Positions 44,962-53,604 of a stretch of 64,000 nt of DNA are shown one piece after another. Position numbers and translations under genes: made by a program. The stretch's first letter is position 1. Every line of letters starts with the position of its first letter. The stretch spans positions 519,501 through 583,500 of the forward strand of contig NC_009615.1 of the NCBI RefSeq assembly GCF_000012845.1. Reading direction: 5' to 3'. Origin of the DNA: Parabacteroides distasonis ATCC 8503. Its GTDB lineage: Bacteria; Bacteroidota; Bacteroidia; Bacteroidales; Tannerellaceae. The notes beneath the pieces are model-generated. The model had not been told where the DNA came from. It saw nothing but the letters and a program-made list of their open reading frames with translations, and did no database searches.

Positions 44962-45034
44962 AGCGGTAGGCGAGGCTCGAACTCGTGACCCTCAGCTTGG
45001 GAAGCTGATGCTCTACCAACTGAGCTACTACCGC
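44962..45034 (-). tRNA. tRNA-Gly (anticodon CCC)
   Basis: A 73-nt cloverleaf on the minus strand. The acceptor stem is GCGGTAG/CTACCGC, the D arm GCTCAGTTGGTAGAGC, the anticodon stem TCAGC/GCTGA around TTCCCAA (anticodon CCC), and the T loop TTCGAGC. The discriminator is T and CCA is not encoded. A TACATTTG -7 element lies upstream (minus strand, 45045-45052). Confidence 0.94.
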
Positions 45035-45073
45035 ATTGCGAGTGCAAATGTATACAAATCTTTCTTTTTTTAG

Positions 45074-45081
45074 TAACTTTG
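45074..45081 (+). promoter_or_regulatory. -7 element TAACTTTG of argB
   Basis: TAACTTTG fits TAnnTTTG and lies 30 bp before the ATG at 45112. It rules out the longer frame starting at 45079. Confidence 0.6.
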
Positions 45082-45111
45082 GCGAGAAAATTTTATAAAA
45101 AAGAATTAAGT

Positions 45112-45879
45112 ATGGAAAAACTAGTCTTGATAAAGGTAGGAGGGAAGATCGTTGAGGAAGAAGAAACGCTTCGTCAATTATTGAACGATTTCGCTGCTAT
45201 CGAGGGATATAAGGTCTTGGTGCATGGGGGAGGACGCTCGGCTACCAAGCTTGCCGCCCAACTAGGGATCGAGAGCAAGATGGTGAACGGTCGCCGTATT
45301 ACAGATGCCGAGACCTTGAAGGTCGTGACAATGGTCTATGGCGGGTTGGTGAATAAAAACATCGTAGCGGGCTTGCAGGCGTTGGGCGTAAACGCTTTAG
45401 GATTGACTGGTGCGGACATGAATTTGATGCGCTCCGACAAACGTCCCGTGGCAGAGGTGGATTATGGTTTCGTAGGCGACGTGAAAGAGGTGAATGCCGA
45501 TTTGCTAGCCTCTCTTATCCATCAAGGTATCGTGCCGGTACTGGCTCCTCTTACACATGATAAGCAAGGCCATATGTTGAATACGAACGCTGATACGATA
45601 GCGGGAGAAGCCGCTAAAGCGTTGGCGAAACATTTTGAGGTGACATTGATGTTCTGTTTCGAGAAAAAAGGCGTTTTGTTGGACGAGAACGATGATGAGA
45701 GCGTGATACCGGAAATCGATCGTATAGCGTTTAAGGGATATGTAGAACAAGGAATTATCCAAGGGGGCATGATCCCGAAGCTGGAAAACGCTTACCAAGC
45801 GATAGACGCCGGGGTGAAGCAAGTGATTATTACGCAAGCCTCGGAGATTCACCAAGGAAAAGGGACGAGAGTCTTTTAA
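45112..45879 (+). CDS. argB: Acetylglutamate kinase
   Basis: A 255-residue amino-acid kinase of arginine synthesis that phosphorylates N-acetylglutamate. LVLIKVGGKIVEEEETL (ATP-site Lys), LVHGGGRSATKLAAQLG (substrate loop, near residue 38), MVNGRRITDAETL near 60, and the C-terminal GMIPKLENAYQAIDAGVKQVII motif are all in place. The start at 45112 is set by the -7 element at 45074-45081. No other arg genes are in the window. Confidence 0.95.
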   Translation: MEKLVLIKVGGKIVEEEETLRQLLNDFAAIEGYKVLVHGGGRSATKLAAQLGIESKMVNGRRITDAETLKVVTMVYGGLVNKNIVAGLQALGVNALGLTGADMNLMRSDKRPVAEVDYGFVGDVKEVNADLLASLIHQGIVPVLAPLTHDKQGHMLNTNADTIAGEAAKALAKHFEVTLMFCFEKKGVLLDENDDESVIPEIDRIAFKGYVEQGIIQGGMIPKLENAYQAIDAGVKQVIITQASEIHQGKGTRVF

Positions 45880-45884
45880 ATAGA

Positions 45885-45908
45885 TGAGGGGCTGTTTATG
45901 GCCCCTCA
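45885..45908. terminator. Hairpin between argB and DUF1080 gene
   Basis: TGAGGGGC (45885-45892) pairs with GCCCCTCA (45901-45908). No long T tract on either side, so a weak terminator for the two convergent genes. Confidence 0.55.
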
Positions 45909-45930
45909 CGTACATTATATAATAGGTCTA

Positions 45931-46599
45931 TCAAAGACTCCGAATCTTGATATTACGGAACCAGATTAATGAATCTCCATGTTTTCCTTGTAATCCGATA
46001 AATCCTTTGGTCGGTAATTCGGCGAAAGGTTTGGGCAACCAACTTGGGATATCGCTTCCATCCGGGTTCTTGGTGCCGGAAGTCCATTTGCTCATATCCA
46101 TTTCGGTAACTTTCTTTCCATTGAGGATAACCATGATATGTTGTCCGGCGCATTTGATACGCATATGATTCCACTCTCCGGGTTTTTTGACTACCTTGTC
46201 TTGCACGGCGCCTAGATGTCCGTAAATGGCTCCGCATTTCTCATACGGCTTGCCGTTTCCCCATTTTTCACAATGGTCGTCCGCTATCTGTATTTCTACC
46301 GAGTTGGGTATCCAATCCTTCGTGTCCGTACAGTAAACGACTACTCCGCTGTTCGTGCCCACGTCGGTCTTAAAATCAAGATCCAGCTCGAAGTTCTCAT
46401 ATTCATCCTTTGTCCAGATAGACTCGTCCTTCACGGCACCTAACACGCCATCAGTCTCGCTCCAAACTTCCGGATTGTAGTTGGCGTTTTCCAGATTTTT
46501 ACCGAAGAGAGGCTTCCATTTATTGTTATCCGCCGCGAATGAGGAGAATGTACTTGCCACACACCATAAAGTAGCCATGGCTAAAAGAAAATGTTTCAT
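45931..46599 (-). CDS. DUF1080 (3-keto-disaccharide hydrolase-like) secreted protein
   Basis: A 222-residue exported protein (signal MKHFLLAMATLWCVASTFSSFAA). The mature part is a single DUF1080 jelly-roll domain: WKPLFGKNLENAN, TDGVLGAVKDESIWTKDEYENFELDLDFKTDVGTNSGVVVY, and a C-terminal GFIGLQGKHGDSLIWFRNIKIRSL. Family members bind or cleave modified disaccharides. A -7 element (minus TACATTTG, 46628-46635) precedes it, and its -33 region falls at the edge of the inverted repeat 46656-46672, so expression could depend on the state of that segment. Confidence 0.88.
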   Translation of the reverse strand: MKHFLLAMATLWCVASTFSSFAADNNKWKPLFGKNLENANYNPEVWSETDGVLGAVKDESIWTKDEYENFELDLDFKTDVGTNSGVVVYCTDTKDWIPNSVEIQIADDHCEKWGNGKPYEKCGAIYGHLGAVQDKVVKKPGEWNHMRIKCAGQHIMVILNGKKVTEMDMSKWTSGTKNPDGSDIPSWLPKPFAELPTKGFIGLQGKHGDSLIWFRNIKIRSL

Positions 46600-46655
46600 G
46601 CTATTAGTTTTAAAGATTTACGTGAGGCAAATGTATTCATTTATTTTGGAAGGAA

Positions 46656-46672
46656 CATAGTCTACGAAGAAC
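46656..46672 (+). repeat. Left inverted repeat of candidate invertible promoter segment
   Basis: CATAGTCTACGAAGAAC; its reverse complement matches 47086-47102 at 16 of 17 positions. The two copies enclose 413 bp containing the susC promoter. Confidence 0.7.
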
Positions 46673-46949
46673 GATTTTATTTACAAGTGAAAGCGAAATA
46701 GGTTGAAATGCTATGATTCTTAAGGAAATCTTCTTTTTTTTATCAAAGATCAAATAGTTTGTTAAAATGATATTAAAATATTGTATAATCTTTATTGTTG
46801 TAAAATAGATTAACTGAAAAACACCTATTGCTTGATTGGTTTTGTGTTATTATGATATTGCTTATGTGTCAAAATATTCATTTAATAGGTCTAAAAATGA
46901 CGTTGTGAAATATATTTGACTGTTTTAATGACATGAAATCATTGTATTA

Positions 46950-46982
46950 TTTGTTTTTAACAGAAAATATTCTTTATATTTG
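46950..46982 (+). promoter_or_regulatory. Promoter of the first susC gene
   Basis: TTTG at 46950-46953 and TATATTTG at 46975-46982, 21 bp apart. It predicts a transcript with a leader of about 170 nt before the ATG at 47160. It lies between the inverted repeats, pointing toward susC. Confidence 0.75.
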
Positions 46983-47085
46983 CAGTGTGAGGATTAGGTG
47001 TATGTGTGATTGTATGTAAAAGTAAAGTGAATATTTTAATGTAATTTTATATATATGCATGTATAATCCTGCTGTTTTAAACTAA

Positions 47086-47102
47086 GTTCTTCGTAAACTA
47101 TG
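47086..47102 (-). repeat. Right inverted repeat of candidate invertible promoter segment
   Basis: GTTCTTCGTAAACTATG; the inverted partner of 46656-46672 with a single mismatch, located 57 bp before the susC ATG. Confidence 0.7.
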
Positions 47103-47159
47103 GTAAGTTATGTGTGAAATTTGATTTAAATAATTAATTGTTAAATAAAAAGTGTGTTT

Positions 47160-50100
47160 ATGAGAAGGTTGACTTTTTTGTTATTATGCTTGTTTATAGG
47201 CATAGGAGTCGCAACGGCACAGACGATGAAGATAACAGGTAATGTTATATCATCGGAAGATCAGCAACCCGTGATCGGTGCGGCTGTCGTTGTGAAAGGC
47301 ACTACGATTGGTACGGTTACGGACTTTGAGGGAAACTTTAGTTTAGATGTACCGAGAGACGCTAAGATGATCTTTATTTCTTATGTAGGATTGAAAACGA
47401 AGGAAGTACCTGTGGCATCCGTGATCAACGTTGTTTTGGACTCGGATTCAAAAGCGTTGGATGAGGTGGTTGTAACCGCTATGGGTTTGACTCGTGAGAA
47501 GAAAGCCTTGGGTTATGCCCTGCAAGAGGTGAAATCTGATGAGTTGACAAAAGCTGGCCAACAGAGCTTGGCGACCTCACTTTCCGGTAAGATCGCCGGT
47601 GTGCAGATTACTTCTCAAGGTGGACAGGTTGGTGCGTCGCAGAATATCGTGGTTCGCGGTAATTCCTCTTTTGGTAATAACCAACCGTTGATCGTTGTGG
47701 ACGGTGTGCCTATCGCTAATGATAATGCGAAAGGTGCCACTGTAAACTTGGGTTCCGGCTTGAATGATATTAATCCGGAGGATATAGAGTCCATCTCTGT
47801 GTTGAAGGGTGGATCTGCCGCTTTGTATGGTATGCGTGCCGGTAATGGCGTTATCTTGGTTACTACTAAATCCGGTAAGAAAGACAAGGGTGTATCTATC
47901 TCTTATGAGGGTGATATCACGATTGACCGGGTTTATAATTTGCCTAGATTGCAGAATAAATACGGACAAGGCTATTACGCTTCCGAGTATGATTGGAAGG
48001 AAGCGCAAGCGGGGGGATATTCTGGCGATTATCAAGCTTTTGCCTTGGAGAATGGTTACAATTATGTAGATGGTATGGGGAGTGGTATCAACGATAACGC
48101 GGATGAGTCTTGGGGACCTCGCTTGGATATCGGATTGAATTTGCCGCAATACAATAGCCCGGTGATCGATGGCGTGCGTCAGGCTACTCCTTGGGTTTCC
48201 TGCCCGGACAATATCAAGAATTTCTTCCAAACGGGTTATTCAATGAATCATACGGTGGCTTTGTCTGCCTCTACGGATAAAACGTCTACACGCGCATCTT
48301 TATCTTTCCGTGATCAAAGCGGTACGACCCCGAACACTGATCAGAAGCGCTATGCTATGGCGGTGAACACGAAAATGACGTTTAATAAGTATATTGATTT
48401 CGACTTGTCTGCGAATTATATTCGCACGAAAAGCGCGAACTTGCCGGGTACGGGATATAACAGTACGAATGCTTTGCAGTCTATCATGCAGTGGTTTGGT
48501 CGTCAAGTTGATTTGAAGGATTTGAAGAATAATTGGGATCAAGTGGATGAGTATGGAAAATATACGCATTATAACTGGATACAGTCTTTCCATGCGAATC
48601 CGTATTGGACATTGAATAAGAATACCAATAGTTATGATCGTAATCGTTTCTATGGCAAGACCTCTTTGTATATCAAACCGACCGATTGGTTAAAGTTTGA
48701 AGGTCGTATGGGCTTGGATCATTACGATTCTAATCAGTTCTCTCGTATTTTATGGAATATCGACTATCCGAATGGATATTTCCGTAGCTTCGACCGTTCG
48801 ATGACTGAGTTTAACGCGGACTTTATCGCCTACGTGAACAAGAACTTCGGTGATTGGGCCTTGAATGGTTTGGCTGGAGCCAACTATCGTGATTATCAAA
48901 CAGCTATCATGGGGACAGGTGCGGACGAATTGACCGCAGAGGGATTGTTTACCGTAGCGAACGCTCATGGAACCCCGTACACCTTGAACGACCATGAGAA
49001 ACGTCGTTCAAACTCTGTATACGCTAATGCCTCTATCGGCTACAAGAATATGGCTTATGCCGAGGTAAGTGTCCGTAATGACTGGGACTCTACGATCAAG
49101 GACGCTTTCTTCTATCCTTCTTTCAGTGGTAGCTGGATCTTGACCGAGACATTCCCCGGATTGCAAAATGGCGATTATTTGAATTTCTTGAAATTGCGTG
49201 GTGGTTGGGCAAAGATCGGTTCCGCAACGGACCCGTATCGTTCGAACGCTTATTATTCATTGATCAGTTCTTCGTTCAATGGTACTACATTGTTCTATAA
49301 TCCGACAATCCTTCCTCCTACAAATCTTCGTCCGGAGAGCGTAAAGACTTGGGAAGTTGGTGTTGAGGCTAATTTGTTCAACAATCGTTTGCATATTGAT
49401 GCCGCATATTATAATAAGGTGACGAGCGATCAGATCATGAATGCGAATGTGGCTACCTCTACCGGTTATACCTCTATGTATATCAACGCTGGAAAGATCA
49501 GCAACAAGGGTGTCGAGTTGCAGGTATCCGGTGATATCATCAAGAATCCGAAGGGATTCAACTGGACGGCTACGTTGAACTGGGCGAAGGATAAGAGCCG
49601 AATCGATGAGCTTTATACAGATCCCGTTACCGGACAGTCCTTGGACGCTTACCAAATCGGTAGTAGCTGGAGCGTGAAGAACTATGCTATGGTCGGTAAG
49701 AGCTGGGGTACTTTGGTAGGTACTGGTTACGTATATAATGAGGATGGCTCGATCTTGGTAGAGGATGGTATTCCTGTGTACGAGGCCGGAAAAGAGATCG
49801 GTGATGTTACGCCGAAGTGGTTGGCTGGTTTCAGCAATGAGTTCTCTTATAAGGATTGGAGCTTCGGTTTCTTATTGGATTTCCGTTTGGGTGGTGACAT
49901 ATATTCTGTTACACAAGCATTCGGTTCTCAGACGGGTATCTTGAAACACACGGCAGAAGGCGATTTGCGTGAGAATGGCGTCGTACTTGGCCAGAATTAT
50001 ATGACGGACAAGGTCTTCAAGACCGCAGATGGTAAGATTAATGATGTCGCTGTCAACGCGGAGGACTTCTTCTATAATTATTATACGATTTGTGAGATGT

Positions 50101-50405
50101 CTGTATTCGATGGTTCTTACTTGAAATTGCGTGAGGCTCACCTGACATATAATTTCCCGAAATCAATTCTAGAGAAGACTAAATGTATCAAGGCCGCTCA
50201 TGTATCATTGGTTGGTACGAACTTGGCGTTGCTTTGGGTGCATAAGTCAAATATCGCTCATATTGATCCGGAGTCTACAAGTACCGGTGGTGATGATCCC
50301 GAGACTGCGGCTACAAGCAGAGGATTCAACTCTGGTGTAGGTTTTGAGTCCAACTCTTATCCTCCTTCTCGTAGTTTTGGTCTTAAGTTAGGTGTAACAT
50401 TTTAA
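47160..50405 (+). CDS. SusC/RagA-family TonB-dependent outer-membrane transporter
   Basis: About 1081 residues. Signal peptide (MRRLTFLLLCLFIGIGVATAQ), then a carboxypeptidase-regulatory-like domain (KITGNVISSEDQQPVIGAAVVVKG, residues 23-95), a TonB-box region (ALDEVVVTAMG), a plug domain (QQSLATSLSGKIAGVQI; LIVVDGVPIAND; DIESISVLKGGSAALYG) and a 22-strand barrel ending FGLKLGVTF. It imports a glycan or peptide captured by the SusD partner encoded 25 bp downstream. The ATG at 47160 follows the leader AAAAAGTGTGTTT, also seen at the third susC. It may be phase-variable (see the flanking inverted repeats). Confidence 0.95.
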   Translation: MRRLTFLLLCLFIGIGVATAQTMKITGNVISSEDQQPVIGAAVVVKGTTIGTVTDFEGNFSLDVPRDAKMIFISYVGLKTKEVPVASVINVVLDSDSKALDEVVVTAMGLTREKKALGYALQEVKSDELTKAGQQSLATSLSGKIAGVQITSQGGQVGASQNIVVRGNSSFGNNQPLIVVDGVPIANDNAKGATVNLGSGLNDINPEDIESISVLKGGSAALYGMRAGNGVILVTTKSGKKDKGVSISYEGDITIDRVYNLPRLQNKYGQGYYASEYDWKEAQAGGYSGDYQAFALENGYNYVDGMGSGINDNADESWGPRLDIGLNLPQYNSPVIDGVRQATPWVSCPDNIKNFFQTGYSMNHTVALSASTDKTSTRASLSFRDQSGTTPNTDQKRYAMAVNTKMTFNKYIDFDLSANYIRTKSANLPGTGYNSTNALQSIMQWFGRQVDLKDLKNNWDQVDEYGKYTHYNWIQSFHANPYWTLNKNTNSYDRNRFYGKTSLYIKPTDWLKFEGRMGLDHYDSNQFSRILWNIDYPNGYFRSFDRSMTEFNADFIAYVNKNFGDWALNGLAGANYRDYQTAIMGTGADELTAEGLFTVANAHGTPYTLNDHEKRRSNSVYANASIGYKNMAYAEVSVRNDWDSTIKDAFFYPSFSGSWILTETFPGLQNGDYLNFLKLRGGWAKIGSATDPYRSNAYYSLISSSFNGTTLFYNPTILPPTNLRPESVKTWEVGVEANLFNNRLHIDAAYYNKVTSDQIMNANVATSTGYTSMYINAGKISNKGVELQVSGDIIKNPKGFNWTATLNWAKDKSRIDELYTDPVTGQSLDAYQIGSSWSVKNYAMVGKSWGTLVGTGYVYNEDGSILVEDGIPVYEAGKEIGDVTPKWLAGFSNEFSYKDWSFGFLLDFRLGGDIYSVTQAFGSQTGILKHTAEGDLRENGVVLGQNYMTDKVFKTADGKINDVAVNAEDFFYNYYTICEMSVFDGSYLKLREAHLTYNFPKSILEKTKCIKAAHVSLVGTNLALLWVHKSNIAHIDPESTSTGGDDPETAATSRGFNSGVGFESNSYPPSRSFGLKLGVTF

Positions 50406-50430
50406 TCAACATTAATCTGAGGAATTTAAT

Positions 50431-51918
50431 ATGAAAAGATATATCAAGAATTTCATGATGGCTATGATGGTCGGCGCTACTGTATTCGGTAGCTCGTGTA
50501 CCGATTCGTTTGAGGAGGTCAATACAGACCCAGATAGCCCTACGGATGTGCCTACGACGAATCTTCTGGCGTATTCTTTATATTACACATCCTATCGTCT
50601 GTATGATCGGTGGTTCGCAATGGATGAGCCGATGACTTTCTGCGGATATGCTTCGAAGATGACTTATATCGACGAGTCCCGCTATAATTTCCGTACGGGT
50701 GTACAGGATACGAACTGGGAGTATTTGTATCGTATATTGAATAACCTGAAAGATATCGAGAAGCGTGCCACGTTTAATGAGACTCCTAATATGCTGAACG
50801 TATCGAAGGTTATGCAGGTTCATTTGATGCAGGTGGCCACGGATCGTTGGCGTGATGTCCCTTATACGGATGCCGCTAAGATGACGGATGGAATCTTGCA
50901 GCCGAAATACGATAAGCAAGAGGATATTTATCCGGGCTTATTGGCTACGTTGAAGGAAGCAGCGGATGGCTTTGCCGATGGTGGTAGTGATGACTTAGGC
51001 GAGGGAGACCTGTTATTCGGTGGTGATATCGAGAAGTGGCAGAGATATTGTAATTCTATGCGTCTTCGTTTAGCGATGCGTATCTCAGAGGTTTCCCCGG
51101 CGTTGGCTAAGGAGACCGTAGAGGAAGTTATGGGTAATCCCACTAAGTATCCGATCATGGAAAGCAACGATGATAATGCTTTCTTCTGGTGGATCGGAAC
51201 AGACCCCAACTATTACGAACCGATGGCAGACGGTTATCGTACACGTAAGACGGAGTATTGTGCCGCAGACGTGATCGTGGATCATATGAATACACGTGAG
51301 GACCCTCGTCGCTCATCTTATTTCCAACCCACAAAAGAAAGTGTGGAGGCCGGTGAGCCTAAGTATGTAGGTTATACGATCGGGGCGAAAGCGAATGCGG
51401 TAGCTTCTAAATATTCCATTTGGGGAGCACGTTTCTTTACGGACTTGGCTGGTTTTTCTCCTTATATGCGTGTCGCTGAGCCTTGGTTCTGTGTCGCTGA
51501 GGCATCTATGTTGGGATGGAATACCGGAATCTCCGCAGAGGACGCATACAATAAGGCTGTTACCTATTCCATGGAAGAGAATAGCGTATCTGCCGAAGAT
51601 ATAGCGGATTACCTTGCGAACGCGGGTAAGTTCACGAATGATAAGAAACAGATTTATTATGAGGAATGGGTTGCCATGTTCAAGCAAGGAATGGAAGGTT
51701 GGTCATTGTATCGCCGTACAGGCGTGCCAGACAACTTGTATCCGGCTCCGGGCCGTCCGGCAAACTATTCTAATCATAACGTACCCCCGTTCCGCTCTCC
51801 GTATCCTGATAAGGAACGTAATTTGAACAATGCGAATTGTGCTCCCTTCGATGCGGAAGTCGTGGATAATTTGTGGGGTAAACAAATGTGGTGGGATACA
51901 CGTACAGGCGTTCATTAA
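50431..51918 (+). CDS. SusD-like (SusD-like_2 type) outer-membrane nutrient-binding lipoprotein
   Basis: A 495-residue lipoprotein (lipobox SSC near residue 23). TDSFEEVNTDPDSPTDVPTTNLLAYSL is the typical opening of the SusD-like_2 branch, followed by helical TPR-like segments (LNNLKDIEKRATF; VMQVHLMQVATDRWRDVPYTDA) and LYRRTGVPDNLYPAPG near the C-terminus. It forms the lid of the upstream SusC. The substrate is unknown and no glycoside hydrolase follows, so it may not be for a polysaccharide. A terminator follows at 51961. Confidence 0.93.
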   Translation: MKRYIKNFMMAMMVGATVFGSSCTDSFEEVNTDPDSPTDVPTTNLLAYSLYYTSYRLYDRWFAMDEPMTFCGYASKMTYIDESRYNFRTGVQDTNWEYLYRILNNLKDIEKRATFNETPNMLNVSKVMQVHLMQVATDRWRDVPYTDAAKMTDGILQPKYDKQEDIYPGLLATLKEAADGFADGGSDDLGEGDLLFGGDIEKWQRYCNSMRLRLAMRISEVSPALAKETVEEVMGNPTKYPIMESNDDNAFFWWIGTDPNYYEPMADGYRTRKTEYCAADVIVDHMNTREDPRRSSYFQPTKESVEAGEPKYVGYTIGAKANAVASKYSIWGARFFTDLAGFSPYMRVAEPWFCVAEASMLGWNTGISAEDAYNKAVTYSMEENSVSAEDIADYLANAGKFTNDKKQIYYEEWVAMFKQGMEGWSLYRRTGVPDNLYPAPGRPANYSNHNVPPFRSPYPDKERNLNNANCAPFDAEVVDNLWGKQMWWDTRTGVH

Positions 51919-51960
51919 CTACTAGTTAACATAGACATACCAAGTGCCTGTATACTATAG

Positions 51961-51993
51961 AGGGGCTGCTCGTGATGAGTGGCCCCTTTTTTT
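51961..51993 (+). terminator. Terminator of the first susCD unit
   Basis: AGGGGC-TG-CTC (51961-51971) pairs with GAG-TG-GCCCCT (51977-51987), followed by seven T. Confidence 0.88.
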
Positions 51994-52025
51994 GTCATTA
52001 TGCTGTCATTTTTTAATAAACTATG

Positions 52026-52033
52026 TACCTTTG
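52026..52033 (+). promoter_or_regulatory. -7 element TACCTTTG of the two-cassette ABC gene
   Basis: TACCTTTG lies 21 bp before the ATG at 52055, setting that start rather than 51944. No good -33 TTTG is visible. Confidence 0.55.
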
Positions 52034-52054
52034 TCCGGCTTATTTAGAAAAAAG

Positions 52055-53527
52055 ATGGAAAAAGAAGGAATGATGGTGGTCGATATTAAGAATATCGTTA
52101 CTCGTTTGCCGGAATTGCGGTTTACGGCACCCGTGAATTGGAGAATTGATGAAGGGCAGCAATGGGCTGTGGTCGGTCCGAATGGCGCTGGTAAAACCTT
52201 GATAGCGGATATTATGCAGCGTAAATTCGCTTTTAAGGAAGGTGAGGTCGTGTTCTCCGGGGATGGTAAGGTGAGTGACTTTATCAAGAGTATAGCGTTT
52301 AAGGATATTTATTCGTTGGCGGATTGCCGGAATTCTTATTACCAACAGCGTTGGCATTCGACAGAGACGGAGGAGATGCCTACTGTCGAGGAATTGTTGA
52401 AGGAATATGCCGGTTCTGATAATTTAGCGAAGATATTGATTCTTTTCGGCATAGAGGATTTATTGCCTAAGCGGTTGATCTTTTTGTCAAGTGGTGAATT
52501 ACGAAAATTCTTGATTGTCCGGACGTTGCTTAGCCGTCCTCGTGTCTTGATCTTGGATAATCCTTTTATCGGCTTAGACGCTCCTTCCCGGGATTTATTG
52601 GTAGAGATGCTGGGGCAAATGACAAAATTGAATGGTGTTCAAGTTGTCTTGTTATTATCTAACCCCAATGACATACCGGCAATGATCACGCATGTGTTGC
52701 CTATCCATGATCGTACTTGCTTGCCTCCACTGACTCGAGAGGAGTTTATGTCGGATACGGAATTAATCGCCCGTCTTTTTCCAACGGAAGGCATTCATGC
52801 ATGCGAGGAAGTTGGAAAGGTTCGTTTACCTGTGGATATGAACAAGATAGCCTCTTTACATGAGGTGACTTTACGCATGGAACATGTGAAAATACGCTAT
52901 GGTAGCCGTACGATCTTGAAAGATTTGGATTGGGAAATCAAGAACGGGGAGAAGTGGGCGTTATTCGGTCCGAATGGTGCCGGTAAGTCTACCTTGCTGA
53001 GTTTGGTTTACGCGGATAATCCCCAGTCGTATGCGAATACGTTGTATTTGTTTGATAGAAAGAGAGGTTCCGGGGAAAGTATTTGGGATATCAAGAAACG
53101 TATCGGATATGTATCGCCGGAGATGCACTTATATTATAAAGAGAATGTCCCTACCTTGAATATTGTCGGTTCCGGCTTTTTCGATTCGATCGGTTTGTTT
53201 CGTAAGTGTAATGCGGAGCAAGAAACGGTAGCCTTGGAATGGATGAAAGTTTTTGGCATCGAACATTTGAAAGACCGTTTATTCTTGACCTTATCATCGG
53301 GAGAACAACGTTTGGCTTTATTAGCGAGAGCTTTCGTGAAAGACCCCGATTTAATTATATTAGATGAGCCTCTCCATGGTCTGGATGTGAGCAATAAGAA
53401 AAAGGCGGCTGCTATTATCGAGCAATTCTGCGATCGCCCGGGAAAAACCTTGATTTACGTAACCCATTACCCGCATGAATTACCTGCTTGTGTAGACAAG
53501 CGGTTCGAGCTAGTGAAGCACTCGTGA
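52055..53527 (+). CDS. Two-cassette ABC ATPase (ModF/PhrA-like)
   Basis: A 490-residue cytoplasmic protein with two ABC domains and no membrane segments. Cassette 1: Walker A GPNGAGKT at 41-48, signature LSSGELRKFLI, Walker B RVLILDNPF. Cassette 2: Walker A GPNGAGKST near 305, signature LSSGEQRLALLARAF, Walker B LIILDEPLHGLD. The layout matches the ModF/PhrA group, whose role is poorly understood. It does not look like an ABC-F factor, as the long charged linker is missing. It lies between two susCD loci with its own promoter and shared terminator, so a link to them is not implied. Confidence 0.88.
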   Translation: MEKEGMMVVDIKNIVTRLPELRFTAPVNWRIDEGQQWAVVGPNGAGKTLIADIMQRKFAFKEGEVVFSGDGKVSDFIKSIAFKDIYSLADCRNSYYQQRWHSTETEEMPTVEELLKEYAGSDNLAKILILFGIEDLLPKRLIFLSSGELRKFLIVRTLLSRPRVLILDNPFIGLDAPSRDLLVEMLGQMTKLNGVQVVLLLSNPNDIPAMITHVLPIHDRTCLPPLTREEFMSDTELIARLFPTEGIHACEEVGKVRLPVDMNKIASLHEVTLRMEHVKIRYGSRTILKDLDWEIKNGEKWALFGPNGAGKSTLLSLVYADNPQSYANTLYLFDRKRGSGESIWDIKKRIGYVSPEMHLYYKENVPTLNIVGSGFFDSIGLFRKCNAEQETVALEWMKVFGIEHLKDRLFLTLSSGEQRLALLARAFVKDPDLIILDEPLHGLDVSNKKKAAAIIEQFCDRPGKTLIYVTHYPHELPACVDKRFELVKHS

Positions 53528-53541
53528 GCGTACAAAGAAAA

Positions 53542-53575
53542 AGAGGATGTGCCGTGGTGAAGTGGCACATCCTCT
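53542..53575. terminator. Bidirectional terminator between ABC gene and second susD
   Basis: AGAGGATGTGCC (53542-53553) pairs exactly with GGCACATCCTCT (53564-53575). On the minus strand TTTTTCTTTG follows, so it ends the susCD transcript. Confidence 0.88.
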
Positions 53576-53604
53576 AAAATCAATAAATACTTATGGATAA
53601 AGGA

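Noticed and set aside
52055..53527. An ABC-F ribosome-protection factor
   Set aside because: The inter-cassette linker lacks the long charged helical region of ABC-F proteins; the layout fits ModF/PhrA better.
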